Assembly (NCBI GenBank): GCA_905250025.1
Contig: CAJNOJ010000002.1
Span: forward strand, 744,001-808,000
Source: Adineta ricciae
Taxonomy: Eukaryota; Rotifera; Eurotatoria; Adinetida; Adinetidae
Direction: 5' to 3'
DNA length: 64,000 nucleotides
Of the stretch, positions 29,694 through 43,793 are shown one piece after another. The translations under genes were made by a program, and so were the position numbers. The number at the start of each line of letters is the position of its first letter. Position 1 is the first letter of the stretch. Below the pieces are notes generated by a model. The model saw only the letters and a program-made list of their open reading frames with translations. It ran no database searches and had not been told where the DNA came from.

Positions 29694-29885
29694 CACGACT
29701 GGAAATAGCTGTTTCTATGTTCAAATAAACCTTTCGTTATCCCCCCACACTCAATGACACATCGCTTTCTTGACAAAATAATTATTGACACTGATTCATA
29801 CCTTTCACTTCAATCATCAATCGTTCTTTTGCTTTCGTCTCCCGTTTATTACGTTTCCTATGAAAAATCCAAGCAAAAAAGTCAA

Positions 29886-30806
29886 TTACAAAGTCTCCTG
29901 ATATTCTTCGTAAATTGGGTAGTGTGATTTAGTACCAGGCCCATGATTATTATACCAAGCATCCAAATCCCCTGGAGTATTATGCGTCTGCAAAACTCGA
30001 ACATAGTCATCAAGCATTTTATTGAAAACTGCTTGTTGTTGAAGAGTTTTGATGTAATCTGTAAATATATCTTTGAAAAAATCGAGACGTTTCCTTTCGA
30101 ATGCTTGGGTGTGTTGAAAGACTTCAGTCATATTTGCTTCATAACGTTGTCTTGCTTCAGCACCAGGCGCAACGTCACGTAACAAATGTTGATATCGTGT
30201 GCGCGCGGTGTCAACATCAAGACTCACTTGAATGTAATGATCAACAATCTGTTTTTGTGTTTCACTTGGCACATCGGCAGGCATTGATGATTTTTGCTGT
30301 TCGCATTGCTTTAATAATTTACTTAATCTATGATAGTTTTGTTTCGCTTCGTGTATGGATTCAAGTAGTTTGCTCCATGGTTTTTGGACATTGTCGAATT
30401 CCTTTTCAAATTCTTTCGATTTCTTGTAATTTATAAACGATTTTTCGTAATTGTCCTTCTTCCATTGTTTCAGTTTCGGTTGAATATTGTCGTGTAGATT
30501 AGATGCGATTGTTTGATGAATATCTGCCATTTGTTCGCCTGTCGATACGATTTGGTCCCAAACTCTCTTATTCGAAGAATATTCGGATAATTTCGTCAGT
30601 TCACCATGCCATTTTCTCGACCATGAACGAAGAGAATTCACATAACTATGTTCTAAATTCGATCGTTCTTCGAACATACTCGACAAGTGACCGAGTAACT
30701 CACTACCGAATTCATATCGATTAATACAACGCTCATACTGCGCCGGTTCGAAAAAACCACGTGTCGGTAGACCAGTTATTGCTGTCGAAGCTGTACTGGT
30801 TGCCAT
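29886..30806 (-). CDS. PACSIN/syndapin-type F-BAR domain protein lacking an SH3 domain
   Basis: Membrane-curving F-BAR protein related to PACSIN, which couples endocytosis to actin. The single open exon encodes 306 residues that are essentially one F-BAR domain: GFFEPAQYERCINRYEFG at the start, a coiled-coil body, and the family end signature NNHGPGTKSHYPIYEEYQ. Canonical PACSINs carry NPF motifs and a C-terminal SH3; neither is present and the neighbouring GPCR ends 190 bp away. The frame stops at 29886-29888. A candidate 32-nt intron (29858-29889) would instead extend it with KRNKRETKAKERLMIEVK to a stop at 29782-29784, similar to the basic tail after PACSIN F-BARs, but still without SH3. 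The call as F-BAR is firm; the exact C terminus is not. Confidence 0.87.
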   Translation of the reverse strand: MATSTASTAITGLPTRGFFEPAQYERCINRYEFGSELLGHLSSMFEERSNLEHSYVNSLRSWSRKWHGELTKLSEYSSNKRVWDQIVSTGEQMADIHQTIASNLHDNIQPKLKQWKKDNYEKSFINYKKSKEFEKEFDNVQKPWSKLLESIHEAKQNYHRLSKLLKQCEQQKSSMPADVPSETQKQIVDHYIQVSLDVDTARTRYQHLLRDVAPGAEARQRYEANMTEVFQHTQAFERKRLDFFKDIFTDYIKTLQQQAVFNKMLDDYVRVLQTHNTPGDLDAWYNNHGPGTKSHYPIYEEYQETL

Positions 30807-31313
30807 TTATGATAACAAACTTACTTTGGCCGTTTCTTTCTTTCAAAAAAATGTAGAAATCGCTTAATGTGCGTGTTAGAAAAAAAGGTGTATGGTTGTG
30901 AAGTGACGATGTAAAAAAAGAAAACAGTGAAAGAACGAGCTAAAAAAAAGCTGAATCGACAATCCTCTTCATTCCTCCTGTTGACATATTCAAAATATAA
31001 TTATTATATCAGAACAAACATGGCTTTGTATGCAGTAATATGAATATAATTCTCTTTTCTATTAGATCGAAAGCATCTGTTCAATTGATAAGTTAACTGA
31101 TTGAAAGAATTCAAGTAGACGATTGATTACGACAAAGTATAAACAAATGCTTTCTTTTTCTTGTAATCAATCAAATGATTGTATATTTTCAATACAAGTT
31201 CCAAAAGAAACGAAAACAGAGAAAATATTGATATGTGAACTATTAGAAAGCAACAGAAAAAAACACGTCTTTTAAATGCTGGCGATAATGAATAAATTGT
31301 TAATAATAATAAT
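30807..31313. other. Intergenic region between the F-BAR gene and N4CMT
   Basis: A/T-rich sequence with no supported gene. It holds the 5' flank of the minus-strand F-BAR gene and the 3' end of the minus-strand N4CMT gene. Confidence 0.5.
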
Positions 31314-33215
<1,902 letters not shown>

Positions 33216-34809
33216 CCCTACGAAATTCGTAACATCTTGATTAATATCTTTGAAAAAATGTGTAGTTACTTACTTGGACTAAATAAGTTTGTTTGACGGA
33301 CAAATAAGGAAATGAAGAAATAAAGAATAATCACGTTGAATATATCTCTGGATGAATTCTAAAAACAGACGCATCAGACGAATTTAGCCGTTGGTAACAA
33401 ATATTCTCAGAGATGTCACTTGTTTAAAAACATACTACTAGTCGATTAACGATTTCAACAAACGCAGGAGTGACGAAAGAAAAAATAAACGAGTATATGT
33501 ACAAGCAATTTCGACTTGTAGTACAACGAGAGAATAGATAGAGAGGAAAGGAAAAGAAAGACAATATGAGACATGTCACGTATTCGAATTGAGAAAGAAT
33601 CTGCACAGACTAGTTATCAGCAGTTTGAATGTTGATGAATATCTATTTAGACGAACCATTTGTTTGTTTATACGCAAAGTAAATTTTTACATTTGGAAGA
33701 GAATGTCTGGTTCAAGGCGCTAAAATCCTATTCGAATTGTAAGCTATATGTCGAAGAATGGAATTTAATCATAAAGTGAAAAGATTTCGCTTTCGTTTCA
33801 TCGATGTGAACTTCGCCATATTCACGTATTTGTTTGGATATTCTCATGATTGATTGTGTAAAAATAAATCATTTTCCATCTCATTGATTTTCCATGATAC
33901 AAGATTGTTCGTATCTCATAGTGTTGCAATCATCGAATTAACATCTCATATGTGACTAATCACCGAGAATTTATTCTTCTTTCTCGTTCTGAATATCACA
34001 GATCGTGTATGTAAAGCACCATCATTGTTCTAAAGATATCATCTCTGTTCGAAATCGATGTAGCTCATCAATTATCACTCATCATCATCAACAATGTTTA
34101 TATTACGTTTGGCGGATGTTGTTTTGCTTTCTTTTTTCACTGTTTATGTGAACAAACGCTCATTTCTCTTTGAACTCGATCCAATTTGAATAATATTAAT
34201 CGTTAAACTATCGAAAATATCACATTTGCACATGGTTTTTCGAGTGACGTATGTGTCATAGGTTTCTCGGTCATAGTAATTGATAGGAATATCACTTGGG
34301 AAATCAATTAGCTCTTTCTTTTGATCGTTATTACATACGATTCTGTTTACGCATTATGATCAGGAGAACAGAATGAACTTCTCTCTTTTCTGACAAGTCA
34401 TTTTGATATATTTCTTGAATAACAAAAGTCTTCGATGAACTAGGTCAAAGTCTTTTCATGGCAGGTTTTATTTCTGTGGAAATCATGCTATCTGATCATT
34501 AGGATTGATAGTTTTTCCTCAAATTATGCATTTGTTTCTTTTTTCTCTTTTATTCTTATTGACACTTCAAACTCGAGAAAAGCTGTTATATAAAGCAACA
34601 GCGGAAGGAAATGAAAGAAGACATTTCTCGATTTTTCATAAGAATGAAAAGCAGAACAAAATGCAAATGGAAGTGTTAATTATTAGCGAGTGATTTTAAA
34701 TATCACTCAATATATTTTCTCTTTTCTTTTTGCTAGAAGCTAATGTTCTATCTTCGGGCAGCAACAAACAGATTCTAAAATACAATTGTAACTATTCATA
34801 ACAACGATC
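33216..34809. other. Upstream region of N4CMT and intergenic DNA
   Basis: A probable 5'-UTR splice lies here on the minus strand: a donor reading CCAA|GTAAGT near 33274 and an acceptor TTCAAAG near 33235. Beyond it I see no coding sequence; open frames near 33424 and 34505 lack any motif. Confidence 0.4.
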
Positions 34810-35196
34810 ATGGACGATGATACCAGAGCGATGGTAGTCGGACTCAGCGTTGGTATAGGCGGATTCGTTGGTATAGTATGTTGAAGATTCCGATAAGATC
34901 TTTTCATTCACTTCGCATGCTTTTAGCTACTCGCTTTTTGCATCTGTTGGCAGATTGTGTGCGGATCGTAAGTGCATTTTGAATGTGATTCTCCGCTGAC
35001 TTTGATACGTAGGTGGTGTGATGATGAAAATAAACGTTCTTCTGTACGACCAGCTCCTGCAAGGCATCAACGAGAAAGAGCACTAGCTAGCAAACAACAC
35101 AGCTTTGTATCGACAGTAGCACCCTCGATGACCTCGACTGCGTCGATTCCGAGTTCTTCGAATGACTTGGCAAGTAAACTAAAAGCATCCCGTTGA
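34810..35196 (+). CDS. Small single-pass membrane protein, family not recognised
   Basis: Three exons (34810-34875, 34927-34967, 35013-35196) join in frame to 96 residues. The N terminus is acidic (MDDDTRAM), followed by a Gly-rich hydrophobic helix that spans the first two exons (VVGLSVGIGGFVGILLAF, then CICWQIVCGSWC). The rest is a basic, Ser/Thr-rich tail. Cysteines at the helix end suggest palmitoylation or a juxtamembrane site; that is inference. I do not recognise a family. Splice phases agree and the stop is clear, so I believe the gene is real although short. Confidence 0.6.
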
Positions 35197-35465
35197 GAAA
35201 ATTTGATCAGAAAAATGTGTTTTTGAAACCTTTTCTTCGTTTTTTGTTTTGTTTTATAACATTGCACCAATAAATTCCTTCGAAAAAATCCTAAAATAGT
35301 CAGTACATTTGAAAGGAGCACAAGCATATACTCGGCATGTTTCCTTGTATTCATTGAACACTATCACATTGTTCGACATGTTGAAGTACTTTCTATGATC
35401 CGCAGCAACGCGCCAACGTGTTCGGACGTAGAGATGGCGCGTTTTTTGGTTAAAATTAGATAGAA

Positions 35466-37259
35466 ATGATCTTTCAGTTTTTTGCACTAATTGTTTTCGT
35501 ATTTTTTTCATTGACGAGCGCCTCGCATTTCCTCGGCGGTGCATTTACTTATCGACGTATTCAACAATCGACTGATTCAAATAATTACAAAACTCTTCTC
35601 GTTGAACTCCGTTTTCATATCTCCAATCATTACTTCTTTTGTTCAGCTGAGCAAGTCAACAAACATTTCGTTGCCTATGTAATCGGTGAATCTGTTCCAT
35701 ACGACAATAAAACCAAAACATATCTCTGGCTCGAGGCAGAAGAGTTGCGAAAGAATAAAGATTACTATAAAATTCAATGTTTAAGCAGAACAAATGAAAA
35801 TGGCTGCGAAGATTTTCAGCAAGCTACATGGGGCTATTGCGAGAGTTCAAATGATAATAGTGGCTATTCAATACTACGAAGACAGTTTTTATTAAAACTT
35901 GCCAAACACGAATCCGTTCAACTTTCTCATGTAGATATCCGAATACTCACTGTTGTTTACTTGACTCGGATGAATATGTAAAAGAGATCATTTTTCTAGA
36001 CGTCATGCTGCTGGGCGAATTCTGTGGGTCAAAGATTTCATTTCGACTTAATAACTGAAACACATTCTACACGAATTAATTCATCACCTTATCCGTGCAT
36101 TCCGGCATCATTCTATGTGAGTCTCGCACAGCCAAAAGCGATTCCATTGGTTATATACGATCAAGACGGTTAGATATTGTTTTTTTTTGCTGATTTTGTG
36201 CATTTTATCGTGAAGGATAGGTGATGAAATTGTTTGCGAACCGTTCACCGAGAATTATAAGAAGTTTTTAACAGTCAACATCGATAGTACGTGCAGGATG
36301 ACATATGAAACGAATCGTCCCGGGAAACAATTTGGTCAATTCTGGTTATTGGATAAATACAATAAACAGAATCTTTCGCGATCTTTGATCAGTTTACAAG
36401 TTCATGTTTTGAAAGACATTCTCTGCGAAACACAACCGGACATTTTCGTTCAAAATCAAGCTGATTCATCGGCAAAATCGTCGACAATTAAACTTAAACA
36501 ATCCGTTTACATTTCCGTTCGTCTCAATCCAAACTGTGCTTTGATTACGCCCAAAGATCAAACCATCACGGAGTTAACAACATTATGTAATAACAATCAA
36601 CCGGTTAATCTAGCCAATGGCGGAGTTGAAGTAACTTTCCAATGCACACCGAATCTATGCGAAAAATATCCAGTATGTTTTGTTGGCGAGTTTGGATTGA
36701 AACTACCATCGACAATGATTCAATGCTTTCTGATTGAAGTTACCGGAACAAGTAAGTGATGTCAGAACGCTTTGACGAGAGTTATATCTGGTTGAATACT
36801 TTCGTAGAAGATGAATGTGAACTCGCATGGAAAAACTATGATTTTGTAACACCTCGTAATCGTCATTTTGTTAGTCCATCGTCTGAAAATCAACTCCATC
36901 TTGTGAAGACATCATCCAGCAGTGTGCAACCCACAACAATAGCGCCCTTGAAATCTCGATCAAAAGGATGGCTATGGATTCTCGTGACGATTGGTTTCTG
37001 TCTTTTCGTTGGAATTTTTGGTTTGAAGCAAATCTTACTCATACTTCGTCGACAATCAACAAGAAAGAATTCCTATCGTTCGTCGTCTCGGAACGATAGT
37101 TTCATTTCAAGAATATCTGACACCATCGTACAAGAAAGTAATCCTAAACAAATGTATACAGGAGTACCTTCCTTTAATCAAGATGAGAAGTTACCAATGA
37201 AGATTAAATCTAAAAGTCAATACATACGACAAGGCAGGTTTGACGATATTGACTTGTAA
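35466..37259 (+). CDS. Type I membrane surface protein, unrecognised family (HFLGG / SCCWA motifs)
   Basis: A signal peptide (MIFQFFALIVFVFFSLTSAS) is followed by HFLGGAFTYRRI, a Cys-bearing ectodomain of about 450 residues, one helix near 36970-37035 (WLWILVTIGFCLFVGIFGL) and a basic cytoplasmic tail of about 75 residues. Predicted introns: one near 35950-36000, whose join gives TSCCWANSVGQRF; one ending at about 36219 (DQDGDEIVCEP); and one at about 36753-36806 (TGTKDECELAW). Motifs of the HFxGG and SCCW kind recur in surface proteins of several invertebrates and sponges, but I cannot name the family. N-glycosylation sites are present. It lies head-to-tail with the small membrane protein upstream, about 270 bp away. 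Function unknown; adhesion or recognition is a guess. Confidence 0.7.
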
Positions 37260-37508
37260 ATGAAACACTCTTCTTTCGTTCGCAAAATTTGTTCTACGCT
37301 ATGTTAAGCAATAAATGAACCACGCCTGTTCAATCAATCATGTTTTATTTTAAAAATTTGGCTGGCGGAACAAATTTCGCTTTTATACTGATATCATTAT
37401 ATTTCGGTAGAGGATATTTATCACTGGCGAGGATTGAGACAGAGATAAGATGCAATTAACTAACAATTGGCGTCAATCTGCCGAATAGTTAAAAGTACAA
37501 CGAAAAGT

Positions 37509-38054
37509 CTATTGTTTGATGATTTTCCGTATCTTCTCGATCACCTCATCGAGCGAAAGACCATCACAATCAATCACATGTGTACAAGGTTCGTCCTCTT
37601 GACTCGCCGGTAATTCAAGCGTCTGAAGCTGTGAGTCTAGCAAACGTGGATTCATAAAATGTTCGGATTGTCTTTGAATCAGACGCTTATGTAAAACATC
37701 GCGTGGTAATGTTAACATAAATAAATAAAAATCTTCACATGGCATCTTCGCCTGCACACTTGGATTAGTTATACCACATAGTAAAATCTGCCGATAGCTT
37801 TTCTTCAAAGCCGAACATGTTATAATACAACTTTGACCAAGCGCCGAATATTTTTCTAGCTGTTTGTGGAGAGTTAATAACCATGGAAGGCGATCTTCAT
37901 CTGTTAGAGCGATTCCAGCTTGCATTTTGTCAATATTTGATTGTGGGTGATATTCATCAGCTTCGACATAGTCCCAGTGAAGCACTTCTTTCAATTTCTT
38001 CGCTGTACTGGTTTTCCCAGTAGCAGTGACACCTCCAATGATAACAATGGGCAT
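37509..38054 (-). CDS. Gluconokinase (GntK family)
   Basis: ATP-dependent kinase converting D-gluconate to 6-phosphogluconate, feeding the pentose phosphate pathway in the cytosol. The 181-residue product matches the usual length. It begins MPIVIIGGVTATGKTSTAKKL, with a Walker A loop, and continues with DYVEADEYHPQSNIDKMQAG and the DRLPWL segment that contacts gluconate. TCSALKKSYRQIL and HFMNPRLLDSQLQTLE are further family signatures. I chose the ATG at 38054, not the longer open frame from 38204, because an AG acceptor (TTTTTTTCAG) directly precedes it and the longer leader would overlap the last exon of the SNM1A gene. A 5' UTR intron or a missed upstream exon is therefore likely. Confidence 0.9.
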   Translation of the reverse strand: MPIVIIGGVTATGKTSTAKKLKEVLHWDYVEADEYHPQSNIDKMQAGIALTDEDRLPWLLTLHKQLEKYSALGQSCIITCSALKKSYRQILLCGITNPSVQAKMPCEDFYLFMLTLPRDVLHKRLIQRQSEHFMNPRLLDSQLQTLELPASQEDEPCTHVIDCDGLSLDEVIEKIRKIIKQ

Positions 38055-38172
38055 CTGAAAAAAAGCATATGCATGATTATTCATTGATCTATTGTAGTCT
38101 GACATGTGAGCATCGCAAAAGTAAAGAATATTATTTCTCTGATATATATACAACAAAAAGCGAAGAGGAAAT

Positions 38173-40352
38173 TCAGGTAGATAACCATTGTTTAAAATAG
38201 CCATTCATTTTTTCACGCACGTTTGCACGGCCCACATTCACTCTAGAAAAGGAAAAGTCGATGACGTGAAGAAATAACTGAATGAATTTACGTTGGAATG
38301 ATTCGTTTAGGCTTGAGATATTCGATAAAAGCTTTTAATTCATCAAAAGAACTATGTTCACTGTAAGGAAAGCCTAGAAATGATTGAAAGTAAGAATTCC
38401 TTTTCAAGCGAACAAGTGAACTAATGCAAACCATAGATAGTAGTGTTGGATGACTTTGATTCGATTGAGTAATGCTTCGTTCCGCCTGTTGTTCGAGGAG
38501 TTGTCCAACCGGTTGGCTTGATTCCAATAATTTTCGTGTATTTCAATGAGTGCTTATCCGCATGTGTTTGCAACATCTATCGGACTCAGTAAGAAACAGT
38601 TTTGTAAGAAAAAGACAAATGTACCGGTGGAGTTACGGAACCCATTCCGACTACATGAACATTCGTTTCATCAGCCTTTGTTGTTAAACGGTTTGATAAG
38701 TCGTCATCTTCCAATTGATTTAATATTCGAAATTTTCTTGCTTCGACAAATATTTTGCACTCGAGTGCTTTAGCAATGGCTAAACGGAAAATCTCGACTG
38801 ATTTCGAAGTCATCAACACATCTACCTTACCGTGGAAGACTCGTTCTTTTCCAACAAGATACGTTCCGACGGCTACCAAAGTTCTTGGATTTTGTTCGAG
38901 CTGTTCTGAAACTAATTCAACTGCACTTTGGATCACTTCGTCCTGTGAAGGAAAACGGTAGTGCGAATCACAATACCTACATGAAATACGACAGGCAGAT
39001 GAACATATCTGTGTAGATTAGATGCTTACGTCGTATCAAGATAGATTGTATCGATTTGATTCGGTTGAAGTAATGGATGTGCCATAAGATGTGATGCTGC
39101 ACGGAAATCGCCTGTATGTAAAATTAATTTACCATTCGGAAATCGAAATAAAAACATATTAGAGCCAGGACAACTAGACGAAATGATTTTAGGTAAAACT
39201 ATTCATACATAACCATGTTCTCACTGATTGGCGTCGAGAAGAGCAACATCAATCCCATGGACATTTGTAAACGTATTCATTGGGAGAACTGTCATATTTT
39301 CCGGTCGAACACCTAATTGACTTTTGCATAGATTACAAGTTATCTAAACCAAAGCAGATTATACAGTTTGCAGAAGAAAAAAGATAATTTGTGTACTTGA
39401 TTTGAATAGAGCATATTAGAAAACTTTTTGTTCAATCCACCGTAATGATCCGAATGAAAATGTGAGAGAAAATACGCTTGAATGCCATCGATATTTCCAA
39501 AGTTAAATGCATCAACACAAAATGTTGTTCCTGACAGTTATCAACTTGAAAATATTGCTTTATTTCTATCCTGAAAATGTTTACCTGGTATTTTCTTATA
39601 GAACGGACAGTTTCTTTTCATATCACTAGTTGATCCACGAAATCCATGGTGATTACCACCTGTCGGTTGTTCTTTATCTAATTTCGACCATTGCTCTTTC
39701 AATTCTTGATCGTCTGCTTTCGATTTGACCGGCTTATTGAAAATTTGCTTCCATATTGATTTACTATCTACAGTGGGTTTTGTTGGAGTAGTAGAAGATG
39801 TATTTGACAATTCATCAGTCCATTGAGAGAAGATCTCGTTTGCATCAATATCAAATCCTTCCAGAGAGACTGTATCGGTTTTCTCGGTGATTGACTCCTT
39901 TTTAATAACTGTCGGCAAAGAAGTCGTTCGTACTAGCGGACTAGAAGACTTCGAACTAAAAAATGTCGCTAATTTCTAAAAGAATATCAGTAAAAATCAG
40001 TACATTTTCTACTGTCTACTTATACCGTTTGCGTTGTTTTTTTCTTTGATTGTTTAGTTGTAATCTGGGTTGTCATCGTGTTTAAATTCCATTTATTTTC
40101 ACCAGTATTAACGTCAGTTCTTATAATCGACAGCGATGTTTGTCTGGTATTGCGAATCATTGCTTGTTTATTCATTAATTTCAACGGTGATGCTTTCGGT
40201 AATGAAGATGCACGTTGACGTTTGACCATCTGTTTATTAGATTCTTTCTCTTCATCATCGGACGATAGTGTAATAAATCGTTTCAATGATGAAGATGATG
40301 TATGATGATCTGCTTCATCTGCAGTTAAATAACTATTCTCACCAGTTGCCAT
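38173..40352 (-). CDS. DCLRE1A: SNM1A-type DNA cross-link repair 5' exonuclease (MBL / beta-CASP)
   Basis: Nuclear nuclease of the SNM1/Pso2 family that digests past interstrand cross-links. The first six exons are 40026-40352, 39585-39975, 39397-39530, 39225-39343, 39030-39173 and one from 38976 down to about 38640; three shorter 3' exons follow. The disordered N terminus includes QTKLATFF (108-115), a canonical PCNA-binding box formed across the first splice. The metallo-beta-lactamase fold opens at [17 protein letters not shown] and has [10 protein letters not shown] (HxHxDH), [17 protein letters not shown] and YLDTTYC. The beta-CASP part has [23 protein letters not shown] and [10 protein letters not shown]. 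The last exon at 38173-38244 restores PTVNVG and the tail [11 protein letters not shown] do not see a UBZ zinc finger, which vertebrate SNM1A has. It shares the minus strand with gluconokinase (downstream) and OGFOD1 (upstream). Confidence 0.92.
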
Positions 40353-40425
40353 TTAATGAGATCTATAACAATCGATTGTTTTCTTCTTTTCTCTTTTCGA
40401 AAATCTTTTTATTTATTTTCTTTTA

Positions 40426-42604
40426 TTAATCAAGTTTAAGTTTATCTAAATCGAGATAACACGCACAAAACTCATAGAATGTCTTATTGGCTTGTCGATG
40501 ATTGAGATATTTGTTAAACTTTAGCACTTTATCATCCTCACGGTAGATTAAATTGAGACTATTATCTTCGGGGATCACACGTAATAACTAAAAAGAAAAG
40601 AAAGAATACGTGTCAAAAAACGAAAGCTGGGATATCTACTGTCTCATCTTCATTTTTAATGGTATACACAACGTCACCACCACCAACGGTTTCTTCGCTT
40701 TCATCTGAAAAAAACACCAAACAGATTTGCAACAGACTTCGTATAGAAATCGAGAACTACCAGTCTGATAGTTGAAGAAAAGCATAACATCAAGTGTTCC
40801 ATCTTTGTCTTCGTCTTCACTTTCGCTGTCTTCATCATTATCCGTATCAAAAGATAAACTATAATATGTATGTCTCCATCGACGTAATTCGAAATACCAT
40901 CTTGGAGCAGATGAACATGCAGTTGATGTTGAAGGAACTTCAGCTACGTGAGAAGAACATTTTTCCGAATACTTCGAAATGTTGTATCTTACCGGATGAA
41001 GTCGATTTTTGTTTTTTAGGCGATGGTTCGTATTCTTCTTCATCATTTTCCGATGTTAAACCAGTTAATGATCCAAGAATCGTGAACATCGGCTCAGAAC
41101 CAAATAAATCGACGAGATTTTTCAATGCTGATGGTAAAGAGCTCACATCAGCAACATCATAATTCCTGTATGATATTTAGAGCGTCAAAAAAGACTTTTA
41201 TTTTCGAAATCATGTTGACTTACCGTTTATTATATGGCCCACGTCGGGTCCATCTGATTGTATCGCTTTTCAGCTCATTTACCATTGCTTGGAAATAGTC
41301 TTTCTATTAGAGATTGACAATGAGAAAGTTTTGTATACAAATTGAAGAGTTACTTGAAAAAAATCTGATAATTTTGTTTCGGAATTTTCTTGAAATGCCA
41401 TTTGAACATCGTACTGTGTTTCAACTTTCAAATACGTCGATGTAACTGTTTGATTTACACGTTCTAACTGAAATCAAAGGAATATATATGCATTCAGATG
41501 ATGAAATTTATCTTACATCATTGGATTGAAATTTCGTGGCTGGTTTCGCGATTGGCAATGGTTCAAAAATCGGCGTAGGACGGAAGTTAACAGGACCATG
41601 GAACCAGCCATTGATCGATAGACGTGCTCCCTGCTTTTCATTTAAAACTTCAGACACCTATGAATAGTATCAACTAAATGCTGTTTGTTTTCCAAATTTT
41701 AACTACTTGATGAAAAGACTTATCAGTCACTTCGAAAAAGCTCAATCGATTTCTTTTCGGTAATAGTGATTTAACAATTTTGCATGGTTGATTCTGATCT
41801 AAACATTTAAATCATCTATTCAACCTTGAAAACATCGTTGACATACGATTTACCATCTGTTTCAAATAGATCTAATGTTCCACCATCGGTTTCCTTCCAA
41901 TCTTCCGGTACAAGATAATAAATAAAAGCCATTCGGCGACCTTCAGTTGTGCCGTGAATGTCATCATCATGACACAAAAGATAATCTTCAAAATGAACTG
42001 TATATTTTTCTAGCAAAGTGCACTTATTCACCTGTATATTCGTATTTCGACGACGTCATATCGATTTTATCACTGAGTTGGATATTAGTCGCTTGCACCA
42101 GCCAATCTTTCAGATCCATATAGAGAAACTGCCTGGATTTGAAGAGAAAGTTAGTATTCAACCAGATATCGAATAGACCCACTTCATCTGTTCAATCGCC
42201 GGTAAAGTGACATTCGCCAAATCATCAGACTAAATCATACTAGAGAATGTATACGAATAATTATTAATTTCATTCTCTCCAACCTGTTGAAATTTATATA
42301 AATCATTGTTCTTCTGGTTTAACCTGATATTTTTCAGTTCATTCGTTAATTGATTGAGGAATTGGTTGCTTTGAGTCTCATGGAGAAAATCATCGATTAC
42401 ACAGTGTGAAAACGGTTCATGTTCTAGTCTGAGAACTTGAAGAAAAACATTTCAGAACCAACCAGACGTTGTTTTTTCACACAAACCTTGTTCTTGCACT
42501 GACGATCGATTTATATACGAACTTCGAAAGCGTTCAGTCAAGTCATGATCAGACAATATTGGATTCACTGACACTGGCCGTGGTTTTTTCTCGGTCGATG
42601 ACAT
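40426..42604 (-). CDS. OGFOD1: OGFOD1 / Tpa1-type ribosomal prolyl hydroxylase
   Basis: Fe(II)/2-oxoglutarate oxygenase that hydroxylates a proline of ribosomal protein uS12 and influences translation accuracy and stress granules. About ten short exons run from the ATG at 42604 to the TAA at 40426. The N terminus contains [15 protein letters not shown]. The catalytic domain has [10 protein letters not shown] (the HxD of the iron site), [43 protein letters not shown] (distal iron His) and [11 protein letters not shown] (Arg that binds 2-oxoglutarate). The degenerate second domain includes an acidic insert ([14 protein letters not shown]) and ends near [10 protein letters not shown] and [14 protein letters not shown] signals follow the stop. 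Its start lies 1.2 kb from the divergent dynein light chain gene. Confidence 0.9.
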
Positions 42605-43793
42605 ATTCTAGCTTTTTTTTTAATTTCTAGAAGGAAAACAACTGATACAGTCCAAAGTTATGTCATCGACAATTTGTCTGCCTTTTGCAATATTTCATTA
42701 TTGATTTTTTATTGGACTATTTTTTATCTTGTCTTTAACCTTTATGAGAAATCCTTTTTCCACGTTGACAGTCGCGCTACTACTGTCTGTTTACCAATCA
42801 GATAAAAGCAAAAAGAGTTTGTAATAACGATTGATTAGATTATTCTTTGTTGTTTCACACGCATACGTGCGCTTTATAAATAGCTCATTTTCGATGTGAG
42901 AGAGTAGATGTGTTATAATTAATGATCGCAGGTCGTTTGAAGGAAATAGGAGTGAATTAAGAGTGAACATTAGATTCGTTTTGTCAATTGAACAAAGGTT
43001 ACAGACACGTAAAAAAGCTTTGAATGACAAAAGAAAAGGAAAAAGAATCTATTGAACAATAGGACAATGACTATAGACGAGCGTGTCTTACTACCGCGTG
43101 GTCCGATGTTACTGAGAAGGTAAGCAAGAGGTCAACAAAGGAGAGAGTATAATGAGAAGAGAGACGAGAGTTAGCGACGATGATGAAGTGACGAGCGGTC
43201 ACATATCAATTTCAACATTTTCTTGTTGTTATTGTTGTTCAATCGCTAGGGGGTTCATAGTCGGGATAGTCTCTATCGAGAAAAGGGTAAAAGGATTAGA
43301 GTAGTGGCGAGAAGAAGAGGTATTGATACTTCTCAAGCGTATTATAAAATCTTCTTCAATGATTATTCGATATCGTAAGAAACACGCCAAACATGTATTT
43401 TGTCTGGTTTCTTGTAACTTAGATTATGCAATAAGGATTCGTGTCCGTGATAAATGTTTTATTACCATTTTTGCGTTCGTTTTATTGATATGCTGAACTA
43501 CAACTCATAGGTATCTCTTCGTTTTCGTGTATAGTCATTGTTTCTCAAGGAGAACCCATATAGACATTATATTTTTTTATGGTCCCTGTCTCTTTATTTT
43601 GTTATGTCAATAGAAAAAAAAGTGGATGAAGTTGGTGAAGAAAAAAGAGAGAGAGAGAGTATGTGTGTGTGAGGATAAAAATGGCCTTGTTATGCAGTGT
43701 GTTCCTCGTTTTTTTTTCGAAAAGAAGACAATGGCTCACTGACAACTTTTAGTTTGTTTTCATTCTTATTCACGTTTTAGATTAACCTGCGTG
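42605..43793. other. Bidirectional upstream region between OGFOD1 and the Tctex1 gene
   Basis: The genes on either side diverge, so both promoters probably lie here. I see no coding sequence; the frame at 42791-43030 has no features. A short GA run occurs near 43645-43660. Confidence 0.45.

Noticed and set aside
38055..38204. N-terminal extension of gluconokinase from 38204
   Set aside because: An acceptor site directly precedes the ATG at 38054, the extension has no family similarity, and it overlaps the last SNM1A exon.
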